DNA from: Monilinia fructicola
Lineage: Eukaryota > Ascomycota > Leotiomycetes > Helotiales > Sclerotiniaceae
Direction of reading: 5' to 3'
Assembly: GCA_008692225.1 (NCBI GenBank)
Contig: VICG01000002.1
Coordinates: forward strand, 1,194,001-1,258,000
DNA: 64,000 bases
Shown here piece by piece: positions 11,562 through 22,208 of this stretch. Numbering within the stretch: position 1 is the first letter of the stretch; each line of letters begins with the position of its first letter. Made by a program: the position numbers and the translations under genes. The notes below the pieces were generated by a model. That model had not been told where the DNA came from and ran no database searches. It was given only the letters and a program-made list of their open reading frames with translations.

Positions 11562-12318
11562 GATGTGAAGAAGAGGAAGGGTTACTTGAGTACACAACCA
11601 CTTGAAGGGGACCTCAAGCTCTTATGAGTACCATGAAAATAGCTATGACAGCTTCCTTATCACCTACCATATCCAGAAAGTAACTGTCAACATCGGTGCA
11701 GAGCTCTGTTTGTGGAGTCTTCTGGACTTGCCAAGTGAGGTATTTCAAGGCTGCATACAATGCTACATATATGATCAGGGGGGATCAGCAGGGCTATTGA
11801 CACCATTCCTGCTTATATCTGACTAGCTTGATCAGTCACTTGCAGCATTGATCAGATGTAATATATCTATCCCAACATACTTGCATGAGGGGAGATGATA
11901 AAAGGAAGGAGTCGATACGATGTGCATTACCTGCCTGATGAAGAATAGTTGACAGGTATGGGAAGAAAGTGTTGTGATAGAACATAGTAATAGCATCATT
12001 AATCAGTTCTGTAACGTTTCAACTGGTCTTCAAACTACTATCTGAGACCTTTGGGGGTAAAAGGAGCAGCAGTTGAACATCTCGTGCTCATCTAAATGAT
12101 CGAAAACTTCGAGTACCATGGAATTAGCCGTTACATGGGTGTGTCACAACATTTGAAGATTTGAGATTTGAAGAAAAGGGATATATATCAAAGATTAGGT
12201 ATGCAGGCGGTAGTTTGAATTGCTGATAAGATACGATGTAGCACAACATATGCATGCATGTGCCGAGATAAGGTAGGGAGGGTATGAAGGTGAACATGGT
12301 GATTGATTAGTGAGTGGG
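11562..12318. promoter_or_regulatory. Sedolisin upstream region
   Basis: Region 5' of the leftward sedolisin gene. It contains several TGATCAG repeats (about 11773-11860), but no coding exon or clear TATA box. Promoter function is inferred from position only. Confidence 0.35.
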
Positions 12319-12366
12319 ATGTGGATGTGTGGATGTGTGGATGTGTGGATGTGTGGATGTGTGGAG
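12319..12366. repeat. 8-bp tandem repeat (GGATGTGT)n
   Basis: About five head-to-tail copies of GGATGTGT, followed by looser GATG/TGTATG-rich sequence to about 12560. It lies in non-coding DNA. Its 8-bp period matches that of the larger array at 13.6 kb, though the motif differs. Confidence 0.9.
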
Positions 12367-13620
12367 ATGTATGTATGTGTGTATTGTACTGTATATACAA
12401 AGTATGTATGTGCGCGTATGTGTGATGAGATAGATGATGAGCCGATGCGACGATGCGAGTGGATGGAAAAATAGATGAAAGAATGGATTGGACGAGATTG
12501 AATGGTGGGATGGATGTAGGATGAGGTAGGAAGGATGAAGTGAAGATGAAGGATGGAGGAGACTGATTAGATCATTGGATTTACATTTAATTAAATGCTT
12601 TTATCGTTTATCATGGGTTCGGTAGAGATTTAAATGAAAAGCCGAGAAAGCTTGAACAAAAGGTTCACCAGATTGGAAAACGGCTGTGGCTTACTGCACA
12701 AGTCTTGCAGTCTGCAGATTGAATGGTAACATCCATCAATCTGAATTAGGTATGAGGAGAATGATTAAAATGATTAAAGCAGGGGAAGAATTCTCCCATC
12801 CACTCATACTCGAGTAGTGTGATATCTGATTAGATGAATGGATATCCGTAATACTACTGTAGTTCTATACCCACCTAGCTGACTAGGTAGTAGGTAGGTA
12901 GTAGGTACCTACCTACTGTAGTATTCAATACTCCAGGGCTATTCATACATACCTAATCCAGTATATACTTATTAGCCTTGTAAAACAATACGAGGAAATT
13001 TTTCATCCATTCAATATCTTTGACTTTCAACGTCAAGGCCAAGAACAGATGAACTGAATTTACAAATGTCGGCTACTTGATGTCGTCATAAATAAGACAA
13101 ATTGCCGACTAACTTCAATGCTAGGTACAGACAGTACCTACCTACATACCTACCTACCTAGGTATAAGAAGCGATCTTTAAACGAGAGTACATTATTGAG
13201 CATTGAGGTCTAGACGTAGCGTAGGAAGTTGAAGGAACAGTAACTAATGAGCAAACTAGATGGATAAGTTCATCCTCACACGTTCATTACACCATAGAAC
13301 TACGGATAATCATATTCATAACTCGAATTTAAATATACACTCGTTATCTTTACTCAGTCCACTCAACTTTACTTATTTACTTAGCTAATCATAGTCTTGC
13401 AAGATTAGCACCTAGTTCTTTATATCATGTTTAACTACCTACCTATGTAAGTAAGGTAATAAAGTCATTTATATTGCTTGATATCCTTAAATAGCATGAT
13501 GAAGTTTTCCAATTGGAACATCTTTTCATACGGGGTCCCTAGGTGGATAAGCTATCCATCCCCTTTCTAACTTCCTCCATACTCATATACTTATTATCTA
13601 CCTACCACCCAAATCATCTA
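12367..13620. other. Low-complexity intergenic DNA with GTAGGTAC palindromes
   Basis: No gene is seen. The strand carries GATG-rich repeats, then CTAC/GTAGG clusters. At 12884-12925 GTAGGTAGTAGG meets its reverse complement CCTACCTACT around a GGTACC centre. A second CTAC cluster is at 13135-13163. Confidence 0.5.
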
Positions 13621-13785
13621 CTATCTACTATCTACTCATCTACTCATCTACTCATCTACTCATCTACTCATCTACTCATCTACTCATCTACTCATCTACT
13701 CACTCATCTACTCGTCTACTCGTGTACTCATCTACTCGTCTACTCGTGTACTCATCTACTCGTTTACTCGTGTACTCATCTACCT
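13621..13785. repeat. 8-bp minisatellite (CTCATCTA) with a 24-bp higher-order unit
   Basis: The left half is near-perfect CTCATCTA repeats. From about 13703 the copies follow the ordered triplet CTCATCTA, CTCGTCTA, CTCGTGTA, which repeats three times with one substitution (CTCGTTTA). An open frame across it is a by-product of the repeat and is not called as a gene. Confidence 0.95.
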
Positions 13786-14501
13786 GCCTACCTTACTATC
13801 ATTGTAGAAACAATACCTACCTCCCTCCAGCTAGGTAAGTTCATCCTATCTAATACCATTCAGAGCCCTCTCTGGACTTATAAGCGACGATTAAACTAGG
13901 AACAACTGAGTAGCTGGAGGTACATACCTACCTGCATATATCCATCCGAAAATAATTTGAGACTATTTTTAAACAATTTAAACAATCCATGGATAGCCTT
14001 GGTCAAGGTTATAGTGAAGATCCAATTGGCTGTATAATTGACCAAGCCCCGGCCAAAAGCACCCATGATTATATCTGATAGCCTTGCAGAGTACATCGAA
14101 GCTCAATTCTCAATACACCTCGATGATTGGTCCATTAGATATGATCTACGGCCTAATCCATATCCGCTTAGTCGTACCATAGCCTGCTTGAATCAGCCTT
14201 GCCTACTCATGTTAATGCATTGTTTCTAGGAACCTCCAAATTCAATTTCATGCAACTTTCACTAATTTTCCTATTGACCAATGTTTCAGGCAATGCCAGA
14301 TCCTTTTAAAAAGTAGTTTGAACAGTATCTACATTCAAAAAGAACAAGAAATTTCCATACTTGGTGGTGACAATTGTTGAATCTTCTCTTTCGTTCCCCC
14401 AACGCGCCAAAGCTGAAGCCAAAAGATAGCGCAGAAAGTAGAGAGCAGCCCCACAAACGACTACACGATAACTTGATCTTTCCAGGAAGTCTGAGAGGAG
14501 C
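13786..14501. other. Upstream region of the OGFr-like gene
   Basis: No coding exon is recognised. Two overlapping open frames near 13896-14229, one per strand, have no recognisable features. The right end must contain the promoter and leader of the OGFr-like gene. Confidence 0.4.
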
Positions 14502-15944
14502 ATGTCCATCATGGCGAAGTTCGTTGAAATACCTAAGCATGAGAGTCGTCTCGTTGCGTTCTATCGAAACAAGCAGCCAGATGATCAAGGTCGATTCATT
14601 TCAGAAATCTTGCAATGGAACCATCGAAAGCTGGAGGGAATTCACGATTACATTCAATGGTTGTTTCCTCTACCAGAAGAGTCCATGGTTTCCGATGCAC
14701 CCTTGGTTGATGAGAATGTCTTCGCTTCATTCCATGCTTCCTCTGAGTTACAATCCGAAGTCAAGAAATCTTTGATGAAGATGTTGAACTTCTATGGATT
14801 GAAGTTTGCTGATGATTTGGATGAGGAAGGCTTACCTGTTGTACGTTTCATGTGAATCCAATAAACCTTCTCACGTTTTCTTCATATCTAACTAATTCTT
14901 ATAGATAGTCAAGGCTTCTAATTTCAATGATAGATGCGGGAACTGGCTCGTCAGTTATAACCATAACCACTTACGAATCAGCCGAATCCTTCGCTCTCTT
15001 CGTGTTCTGGGCCTGGAGCTTGAAGCTGCTGCTGCATTCTACAAAGTTCTATCAAACATTATCTATCAAGAACATGGACAGGTTGTAAATAGTCGATCCG
15101 CTGAATACTGGAGACGCTCTGCCGAGAGACCCCTACATTGGGTACCAGACATGACTGAAGATGAGTGCGGAGCAGATAGAAAATGGGAAAAGGGCCCCGA
15201 TTTCCTCAGAGGCTACGAAACAGATCAAAATGGCTAGGGATTTGCAGAAACAACATGATGCAAAAAAGGCTCTGGAGAGTAAAAATGAGGCTGAATTCCA
15301 AGCTACGAAAGCACATATTGCAAATATTGCAGCGCTTGAAGCCGATCGAAAGAGAAAGTTGGATGAGTCCAAATTCAGTCCTCAGTCACGAAGTAGTACT
15401 TCTCCAAAGAGTCGTATTTCCGAATATCAACTTGATGATAAAGATACTGTGGTTGCTGATACACGAGAACTCAAGCCTAAGCCGCGGGAAGTTGTTGCAG
15501 AAAAATATGAAGCATCCTATGACGAGCCTGATCTTATCAAACGTAAGGCCTCCGAAGCTGGCAATGCAGTCCACAATGAATCTGAGCTCATTGAGCAGAA
15601 AGGCCTCTGAGGCCGGTGCAACTGCCCATGATGAATCCAAGCTTATCGAGCAGGTCTCGGAAGTCGATGAAGCAACTCAAGATGAATCCAACATTGTCGG
15701 ACAAACTGCATCAAAGGTCTGCGAAGCAACTCAAAATGAACCCAATGTTATCGGGCAGCAGGTCTTGGAAGTCGCCGATGCAACTCAAGATGGACCCAAT
15801 ATTATCGAGCAAAATGCACCAAAAGTCTGCGAAGCAACTCAAGATGAACCCAATATTGTCGTGCAGAAGGCATCGGAGGCTTCTGGGCAATCCGTTGTTC
15901 GCCAGATCCAGCAGTACCAGTTACTAGCTCCTCGCCAACCTTAA
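14502..15944 (+). CDS. Opioid-growth-factor-receptor (OGFr) domain protein with C-terminal tandem repeats, two frame breaks
   Basis: Exon 1 is 14502..14840, the intron 14841..14904, and exon 2 starts at 14905. The OGFr_N domain is clear: LVAFYRNKQPDDQGRFISE, QWNHRKLEGIHDYIQWLFPL, then NHNHLRISRILRSLRVLGLE and RSAEYWRRSAERPLHWVPD. The first frame stops at 15237. Coding character continues one base over (a charged ATKQIKMARDLQKQHDAKK coiled-coil-like stretch) and again one base over from about 15600, to a stop at 15944. Short homopolymers sit at both switch points: the A4/G3/A4/G3/C4 cluster at 15180-15198 and AAA at 15599-15601. The last third is five to six imperfect ~18-residue repeats of the form KVCEATQDEPNIVxQ. 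The biochemical function of fungal OGFr-domain proteins is not established. The start could also be the second Met at 14511. Confidence 0.75.
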
Positions 15945-17132
15945 AAGGACTTGATGAACCATCCTGTATTGTATATACATGATAACGGTAGATGTAATTA
16001 CGACACTTTATTAGGCATTAGATAGTTTACAGACCTCTGGTAGTTTTGACATTGAAGCGATACGGAGTCGACTGGGATTGGAGATATTCAAAAATATGAG
16101 AGATGCGGGGTGGAGTCTGGAGGTACATTCAGGACTGGACGAACAGAACGGACTGACCTATACCCCGTCTCTCTTTATGGACTTGGAAGTTAGAATTGCA
16201 ATGGTCTAATCATCACAAAATCAGAAGCGTAGGGAGGGTAGAGATAGATCGCTTTTATTGGCAGGCGTCAACAACATTTCTAGAGATATGATATCGAATG
16301 ACACGCGTTTTCTTCTACCTGCTTGGTATTCCTTCATCTATGACTGACTGTACAGACTTCTCACCCAATGACAACAAAGCCATGTCCATCCAATCTGTAG
16401 ATATAGATATGCACATATACATAAATATCCATATACCCACCGTTCCCTTAGATGATGAAAATAAAGCGCAGAGCTCCGATCGTGAATATGTATGGGGGTA
16501 GGCCAAAAAGTCGAGTCATCGGGGTGAATCGTTGTATTTATGTCGGTTTATCAGTGGGTTGGCTCAGTGAGTTGTAGGGTGGTGGATAGGGAGGGAGGAA
16601 GGGACGGGAGGAAGTACAGAAATAGTTTGTAGGAATTAAGGATGGATGGTTGGATGGATGGTAGCTCCTCGGAGGGAGACATTATTTCTGCTTGTATGAG
16701 CGGGTGAGTGGTGGGTATACAGTTTTTTGGGGGGGGAGATTGGTGTTCGTTTGGCTGTATGGAGAGAGGGAGAGGGGGAGGAGAGGGAGGTGTGAGATCA
16801 TAATGAAGTGAAGGGATAGAGGTCTTCTTAAACTTGGGGCGACTTAAGTATAGTTTTAAAATGGGGTGAGGTGTGTTGAGTTTATGACATGGAAATACTC
16901 GTATTGTGGTGATCTAATCATCTGATGAGATTCTGGGACTTGGTGAGTATTTTGTTTCTAGGGATATGTGTATTATTTGTTATTTCATGCTGTCGAGATC
17001 TCTTCTTCTCGAGCTCAAGCTCAAGCTCAAGCTCATATTATCACAGTATAAACCAAGTCGAAAACTCTTTTCAGATTGCCTACAATGCCAAAATTCCAGT
17101 CTTGAATGCTCTAATATCTCAAATCTCAAATC
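15945..17132. other. Convergent 3' spacer, OGFr-like / M24 peptidase
   Basis: Both neighbours end here. The sequence is G-rich on the + strand around 16560-16800, with GGGAGG runs. It has an AGCTCA repeat at 17010-17034. No gene is supported. Confidence 0.45.
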
Positions 17133-18630
17133 TCAAGGTTCATAAGGCGATATCGCTCTCGAGCCCGTCATGACTACCCCTCCATTCTCCGTTACCAAAA
17201 CCGCATCTTCGATTCTTACACCAAAGCCTGTTTGTTTACCCAGTTTTTCGGCTTGAGCAGAGGTCACATAGATGCCCTATTATCCTGATATTAGCTGTTT
17301 ATAATTCTGACTTGAGATAGTTATGTAGGAAGAAAAATAGCATGCATGATGCAAGAAAATAGACTCACAGGCTCATTAGTAACCACCTCTCCCATCTTCA
17401 ATTTCTCCCCATTGACCCCATTCAAATAAGGATGCTCATGCATTTCTAATCCTAATCCATGACCCAATCTATGGGTAAAGTACTCCCCATATCCCTTTTC
17501 CCTAATGACATCTCTTGCTGCCCCATCCACAACCGAACAAGTCTCATTGATATTCATACGTCGTATTGCTGCAGTTTTGCGCATCGTGTACTAGATGCCA
17601 AATGTCCGTCAACTCCTGGCTAACTTTTGAGTTTGGAGGGAGAATAGTGCGAGTCACATCGCTGCCATAGGAATGCAATGAAGTACCGATGTCAACGAGG
17701 ACGAATTCTCCATCCCGAAGAATCCTTCCCTTGCCACCACCATGCGGGTTCGCAGCCTGCTCCCCGAAAAGCACAATAGACCAGAATCCCAAGCCAACAC
17801 CCGCTTGAGTAAACAGCCCCGAAGCAGCCTCAACAATAATCTCTTGACTCATACCCACCCTAATGCACTTCTGTAAGCTTCTGACCAATTCCACCGTAAA
17901 CTCATTGATGCCCCTCAAAATATCCAACTCCCTCTCACTCTTCACCGCCCTCAAGGACTGGATCGCTTGAGACGTAGGCAGGACTTCAACCCCCCTCTCC
18001 TGAAGTCCCGAGGCAATCATAAAGCGAGCATGTTCATCCAACATAACCTTCCGATACCCAGCCCTGCGAACCAAAACCTCATAAGCACTCTCCTCCTCCC
18101 TCCATTCAATAATCCTCTTCTCCTCGAAAACCATATCCAACCCCCCAATTCTCCCAGTCTCAAATTTCGGCACCAGCAACGAGGCGCTCCCATTCCTATC
18201 CAGGATCACCAGAAACGGCCGCTCGGAAAGCTCATACGAAGAAGAGATATTGGCAAAATAAGCCGTGGAAGCTGATGGCTCGGCAATAAACGCATCTACA
18301 TCCGCTCTTTCCAACTCCGCAGCCAACCTCCTCTGACGTTCCAAGAATTCATCTCGTCCGATAGGCTCCACATCCAGAAGAGACACATGAGTTTCCAGCG
18401 AGTTCCATGCGCATTTTTTGAAGAGAGGGAGATGGAGGCCGGAGAAGTGGCCATGGATGGAAAGTCTGGGGCATGAAAAAAATGGTCATTGCGATCCACG
18501 TTACGACTGCGAGAAGCAATATGAATGTCATGTGATCTTTACAGCATATTCGCTTCTCTCTTGGGATTGGTTGGGAGTAAAGTCTGCGTGAGGAGATGAG
18601 AGGCGTTCTGATATTTTTTTCTGACGTCAT
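17133..18630 (-). CDS. M24-family metallopeptidase (Xaa-Pro aminopeptidase/creatinase type) with N-terminal membrane anchor, two frame breaks
   Basis: The ATG at 18630 opens with a basic leader and a hydrophobic segment (MTFILLLAVVTWIAMTIFF), suggesting a type II anchor. A creatinase N domain follows (DEFLERQRRLAAELERADVD), then the pita-bread catalytic domain with metal-ligand blocks VDIGTSLHSYGSDVTRT, HRLGHGLGLEMHEHPY and NEP|GIY across the intron 17277-17368. It ends VRIEDAVLVTENGG and stops at 17133. M24 peptidases cleave X-Pro or related bonds using two divalent metals. Frame is lost twice: at a T-run (coding sense) around 18474-18482, after the membrane segment, and at an A-run (plus-strand TTTT, 17575-17578) between VHDAQ and TAAIRRMNINET. 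Removing one base in each run would make a single continuous frame. The family call is firm; exact substrate unknown. Confidence 0.82.
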
Positions 18631-19030
18631 GTTGTGTGAGCTGCTTCTCCGGGGGTGGGGATGTGGTGTTGTTGGAGAGTGGTAGTTTGTGGCCGGTGGT
18701 TCAGATATTGATGGAGAGGGTCCCGAAGTAAGTTACAAGGGGCCTCAGTCTCGATTGGTAGATCGCAGAGTGAAAGTTACTTTGATATTAGATTGTCATT
18801 TTTAATCAGATAGAGCGTTCCAGTTATAACCGAATCGATCTAGTCTAGCTTTCGTCAACCCTTTAATACTCATGTGATATAAATATGTTTTATTAGGGGG
18901 GCTAGGAAGGTTGCTTTTTAAATATACCCAGTATTTGATATCTAGATTTAGTTATTTTTAAAATTTTAAATATATATAAAGAATAATATTATATAGTATC
19001 TTCGATTTTATTTTTATTTTCCCTTTTTGG
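18631..19030. other. M24 upstream region and start of AT-rich island
   Basis: The left part is the promoter side of the M24 gene. From about 18895 the sequence becomes strongly A/T-biased. No coding signal was seen. Confidence 0.4.
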
Positions 19031-19226
19031 CAGGACCAGCACGTGATTCAACCGTCACGTGCAATACTAGTTTCGGATCCACTCCTTTTTCGTCCCTCTT
19101 GGCCCCAAGAAGGTAATATAAAGAAAGTGGGGGCCTAAGGCACCTGCAAAGCTAATGGGTACCTAGGTATCTATCTATATAACTCCCTCGTAGCTAGCCT
19201 TTCTCTCTTCATAGTTGACAACACCA
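19031..19226 (+). promoter_or_regulatory. Promoter-like segment with paired CACGTG boxes and TATA-like motif
   Basis: CACGTG occurs at 19040-19045 and 19056-19061. A TATATAA string lies at 19176-19182, about 45 bases before an ATG at 19227. Spacing resembles a fungal RNA polymerase II promoter with bHLH-type sites. No complete gene follows. Confidence 0.4.
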
Positions 19227-19286
19227 ATGAAACTATTCGATGCCCTACACAGTTCTCCGTTCTACTTTGTGACAGATGGTTTAGAG
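19227..19286 (+). pseudogene. Orphan first exon, 20 codons, followed by a donor site
   Basis: ATG opens a frame reading MKLFDALHSSPFYFVTDGLE, followed directly by GTGAGT, a consensus fungal donor. No matching downstream exon was found in the next kilobase, which leads into the inverted-repeat element at 19925. It may be the front of a gene truncated by rearrangement. It is short, so chance remains possible. Confidence 0.3.
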
Positions 19287-19924
19287 GTGAGTATAACGCC
19301 GTGTCATATGTCGAGCAATCATTTAAGTGATGAGAGCTTAATCAACGTCAAAAGAATGAAAGAACGAGTGTAGACAGAAAAATCAAAATCAAAACAAAGC
19401 CACCTAATTGGAGATGTCAACTTCGCGCTCTTTGGCTAGCGTCTCCCTGTCTGCTTAGCCCTGTAGTCGTACAGTGAGCTCGTTATTGTCCACCAGCTGT
19501 TTCAGCGCATTGTTAGTTACCGTTTTCGTTATGGCGTCAGCAGGATTAGTATCCTTGAGATCCATTTGATCTCACCGATTTCCCGCCTCTTATATGATTG
19601 CTGGAGAGCCGCAATATCGATTATTAGGTGTTTTTCTCTCGTAGTACCCAGCTTCATCATGCATTCGTAGAGTGGAAAAAAAAAATCCGTACACACTATC
19701 ACAGGAAATGGCTGAAGTCCAAGCTGTTTTGTCACCATAGTATATTTTCTTCATTACAATGTTTGCTTCTTGATATTCTTTAAGATATAATAGTAACTTA
19801 ATAGCATAGTTAGAATAATCAAAGAATAATCATTCCAGAGCTCGATGCAACTTTAGCAGTATTCCAGGTGATAGCTAATTACGAATATACACTCATTTTC
19901 AAAAGGCTTCAAAAATAGGTATGT
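19287..19924. other. Non-coding flank of the inverted-repeat element
   Basis: No gene was recognised. A 69-codon leftward frame at 19529-19738 has no features supporting expression. Confidence 0.4.
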
Positions 19925-20731
19925 AGGTCGGATGGACGTCCATTTGAGCTCATATGGACCTGTGGGGCGTCTCTTAAAAAAAAAAGGTCAATTGCAAAAC
20001 GTTACACAAGTCCATCCGACGTTTAAACCGAATGCATAAAATTCATAAAATTTTGCATAAATTATAAATATTCTTAATCAATTTCTAAACGTTTTCTAAA
20101 CGTTTTCAAAAATGTTTTCGAAACGTTTTCAAAACGTTTCGAAAACGTTTAGAATCTAATTAAGAATATTTATAATTGTTTTTAATAATAATAATAATAA
20201 TATATTTATATTTAATATTAAAATATTAATTTTTTAATATTAAAATATTAATTAAATAATAAATTAATAATAATAAATATAAATATATACTTATTAATAT
20301 AGTTTTATTAAAAGATAAATTATATATATATATTATATATATAATATATATATATTATTTAAATATAATTATAATATTTTAAGTATTATATATATATATA
20401 TATATATTTAATCTAATTTAATTTAAAATAAAATTAATATAAATTTATATAAGATAATTATATTATTTTTTTAATAAAAAGCTTTAAATTAGATTTTAAA
20501 CGTTTTGAAAACATTTTCTAAACGTTTCGAAAACATTTTGAAAACGTTTTAAAAACGTTTCGAAAACATTTAGAATTTAATCTTAAAAATTTATAATTTA
20601 TTAATAATCAATTTTTGCATAATTTTTATGAATTTTTATGCATTTTATGCAAATTTATGATTTTTGCCCCACTAGTCCACCCGACGTTTTTTCCGAGTCC
20701 ACGGGAGCTCAGATGGACGTCCATCCGACCT
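19925..20731. mobile_element. 807-bp inverted-repeat (foldback/MITE-like) element
   Basis: The ends are 27-base terminal inverted repeats with one mismatch, 19925-19951 and 20705-20731, each starting AGGTCGGATGGACGTCCAT and ending at a GAGCTC. Inside each end lie clusters of AAACGTTT/CGAAAACG motifs (20088-20150 and 20498-20570). The left cluster is framed by a perfect 19-base inverted repeat (20060-20078 and 20159-20177). The centre is almost pure A/T with (TA)n runs. No transposase frame is present, so any movement would depend on another element. No convincing target-site duplication was seen; a GT flanks both ends. The structure is direct observation; the class is inference. Confidence 0.8.
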
Positions 20732-21291
20732 GTCGACTCTCAAAAATGGGGCTTAGCAGGTCAAATTTTGAATCGAACCGCCAAGACAAGATAGTGAGAC
20801 TCACAAGTGATGCTGTATTACCACCGTGGTGACGCGTTTCTCCCTAGGTGATGGACCGCTGTGTAGGGAATGTTCAGTGCTGTCAACCTATCTATGAGCT
20901 AAACTACGAAGTTATCGAAAGCGAAAGTTTTTCATCTTTGTGTTGCCATTCTCGCACACCACATTTCATTAGTTTAGGCAAAGCAAGCAAGCGATGTCTG
21001 CATCATATATAAGGCACGATAACTATTTTCATGTAAAGCCTGCTGAAGATAGATACTACAAAAACGTAGAACTTTTTCCCCATCCGTTTTGCGTTCTTTA
21101 CTTGCACAACTGATAATACCGCACCCGACTGCTAATGGTATTTTCCACCTCCTTCAAAGTCTAATACAGAGCGATAAATTGCTGTAGTCGAACGTGAAAG
21201 GTCATGAGCTGCAAACTTCCAGACCATATCGACATAAGTTTGCGCCGCCGTTGCCTCGAACGCGCAACCAGATGTGTCGAAATCCTCAATT
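20732..21291. other. Unexplained sequence between repeat element and the 21.3 kb gene
   Basis: A 41-codon + strand frame from ATG 20995 (MSASYIRHDNYFHVKPAEDR...) and a leftward frame ending at 21132 (LDFEGGGKYH) both have protein-like composition. Neither could be identified or joined to a gene. Confidence 0.3.
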
Positions 21292-21309
21292 TGAAAAACA
21301 GACACCAGT

Positions 21310-22208
21310 TTGAAGAATGGAAAGATCCAGCATCTGTCTAACAATGAGCTCATCGGCAAGCAACACTTGACTCGTACCTCGGTAGCATCGTCAGTTACTG
21401 GGGTGACTGGAAACAGCATCATCTGCGCGGCCTGCCCGTTGGCTGCTATCGGCTTAGCTATCAACCTGGGGCAGATGACCGTCGCATCTATTAACCGTCA
21501 CCGAGTTCGAAGAGAAGTAAATCGGCGAGCGATGAGCGACGCAAATTTTGCAAAGATCATACATGAAGAAGACCGGACCCTGAAAAAAGCGAGAGACATT
21601 GCCATAGGCGTCGGTGTGCGCGGGTGCTTGGTAATCATCACTATGGGCATTGTGGGCTTCGACACAGTAGCACAAAAACTTGATGGACCTAGGGAATGTA
21701 GCTGCCGAGAGCGCAACGAATGCCGCAGCGAATGTTACGAGTACAACAATAGAACAGGCAGGGCAAGCAGGATCGCACGCCGCCGCTCACCTGGCCTCGC
21801 ACGCCGCCACACACGTGGCTGGGGGAGCAATCGACCCCTCCAATGCCGTGGCCAACCATCCCACGATCCACCAGCAGTTCGAGTACGCGCACCCAGGCAC
21901 CGCGGCGTATGATGAAATCGTTGCATATGGTGACACAAGGGATTCCCAACGAGGCTGCTGAGTTTTTGAGCGGCGAGACGAATCTTCAGTTCAATAGCGA
22001 CAGCGGTCTGGAGCAATTGCAGCACGTCTGGCACGCGGCTGATGGAGATCCAAGGACCAAGCTGGCTTTCCTCGGTCAGGCGGTTATCGTTGGCGGCCTT
22101 GGTGAGCTGGCGCAGCCGCTGCAGCAAGTTGCCGAGGCTGGCGTGGAAAAGACACGCAAATGGCGCTGGGGTCGGAGTGCTAAGTACGAGAGGCTTCAAG
22201 ATACGTAG
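21310..22208 (+). pseudogene. Unidentified gene, three frames in series (two +1 shifts), possible membrane protein
   Basis: Three successive + strand frames join end to end. The first (21310 to ~21675) has two hydrophobic segments, ICAACPLAAIGLAINLG and GCLVIITMGIVGF, separated by a charged stretch (IHEEDRTLKKARDIAIG). The second (to ~21915) is Ala/His-rich (HAAAHLASHAATHVAGG). The third (to the stop at 22208) reads IPNEAAEFLSGETNLQF and ends KYERLQDT. Switches fall at an A5 run (21674-21678) and near AAA (21915-21917), each one base too long. The first frame has no upstream ATG after a stop near 21292, so a leading exon may be missing. Sequence here is clearly GC-richer than the AT-rich DNA around it. 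No family was recognised. It may be a decayed gene, a foreign insertion, or an intact gene with sequence errors. Confidence 0.45.

Noticed and set aside
13621..13785. Possible CRISPR array
   Set aside because: Uniform 8-bp units without spacers in a eukaryotic genome; it is a minisatellite.
13543..13899. 118-codon frame rich in THLLVYSC repeats
   Set aside because: Produced by an 8-bp tandem array read through; no signal of selection as protein.
14502..15944. Programmed frameshifting in the OGFr-like gene
   Set aside because: No slippery heptamer with a downstream structure was recognised. Similar one-base excesses in homopolymers occur in unrelated genes of the window, so error or decay is simpler.
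20761..20786. tRNA B-box-like GGTTCGATTC on the minus strand
   Set aside because: The flanking bases do not form a T-stem and no A-box or acceptor stem was found.
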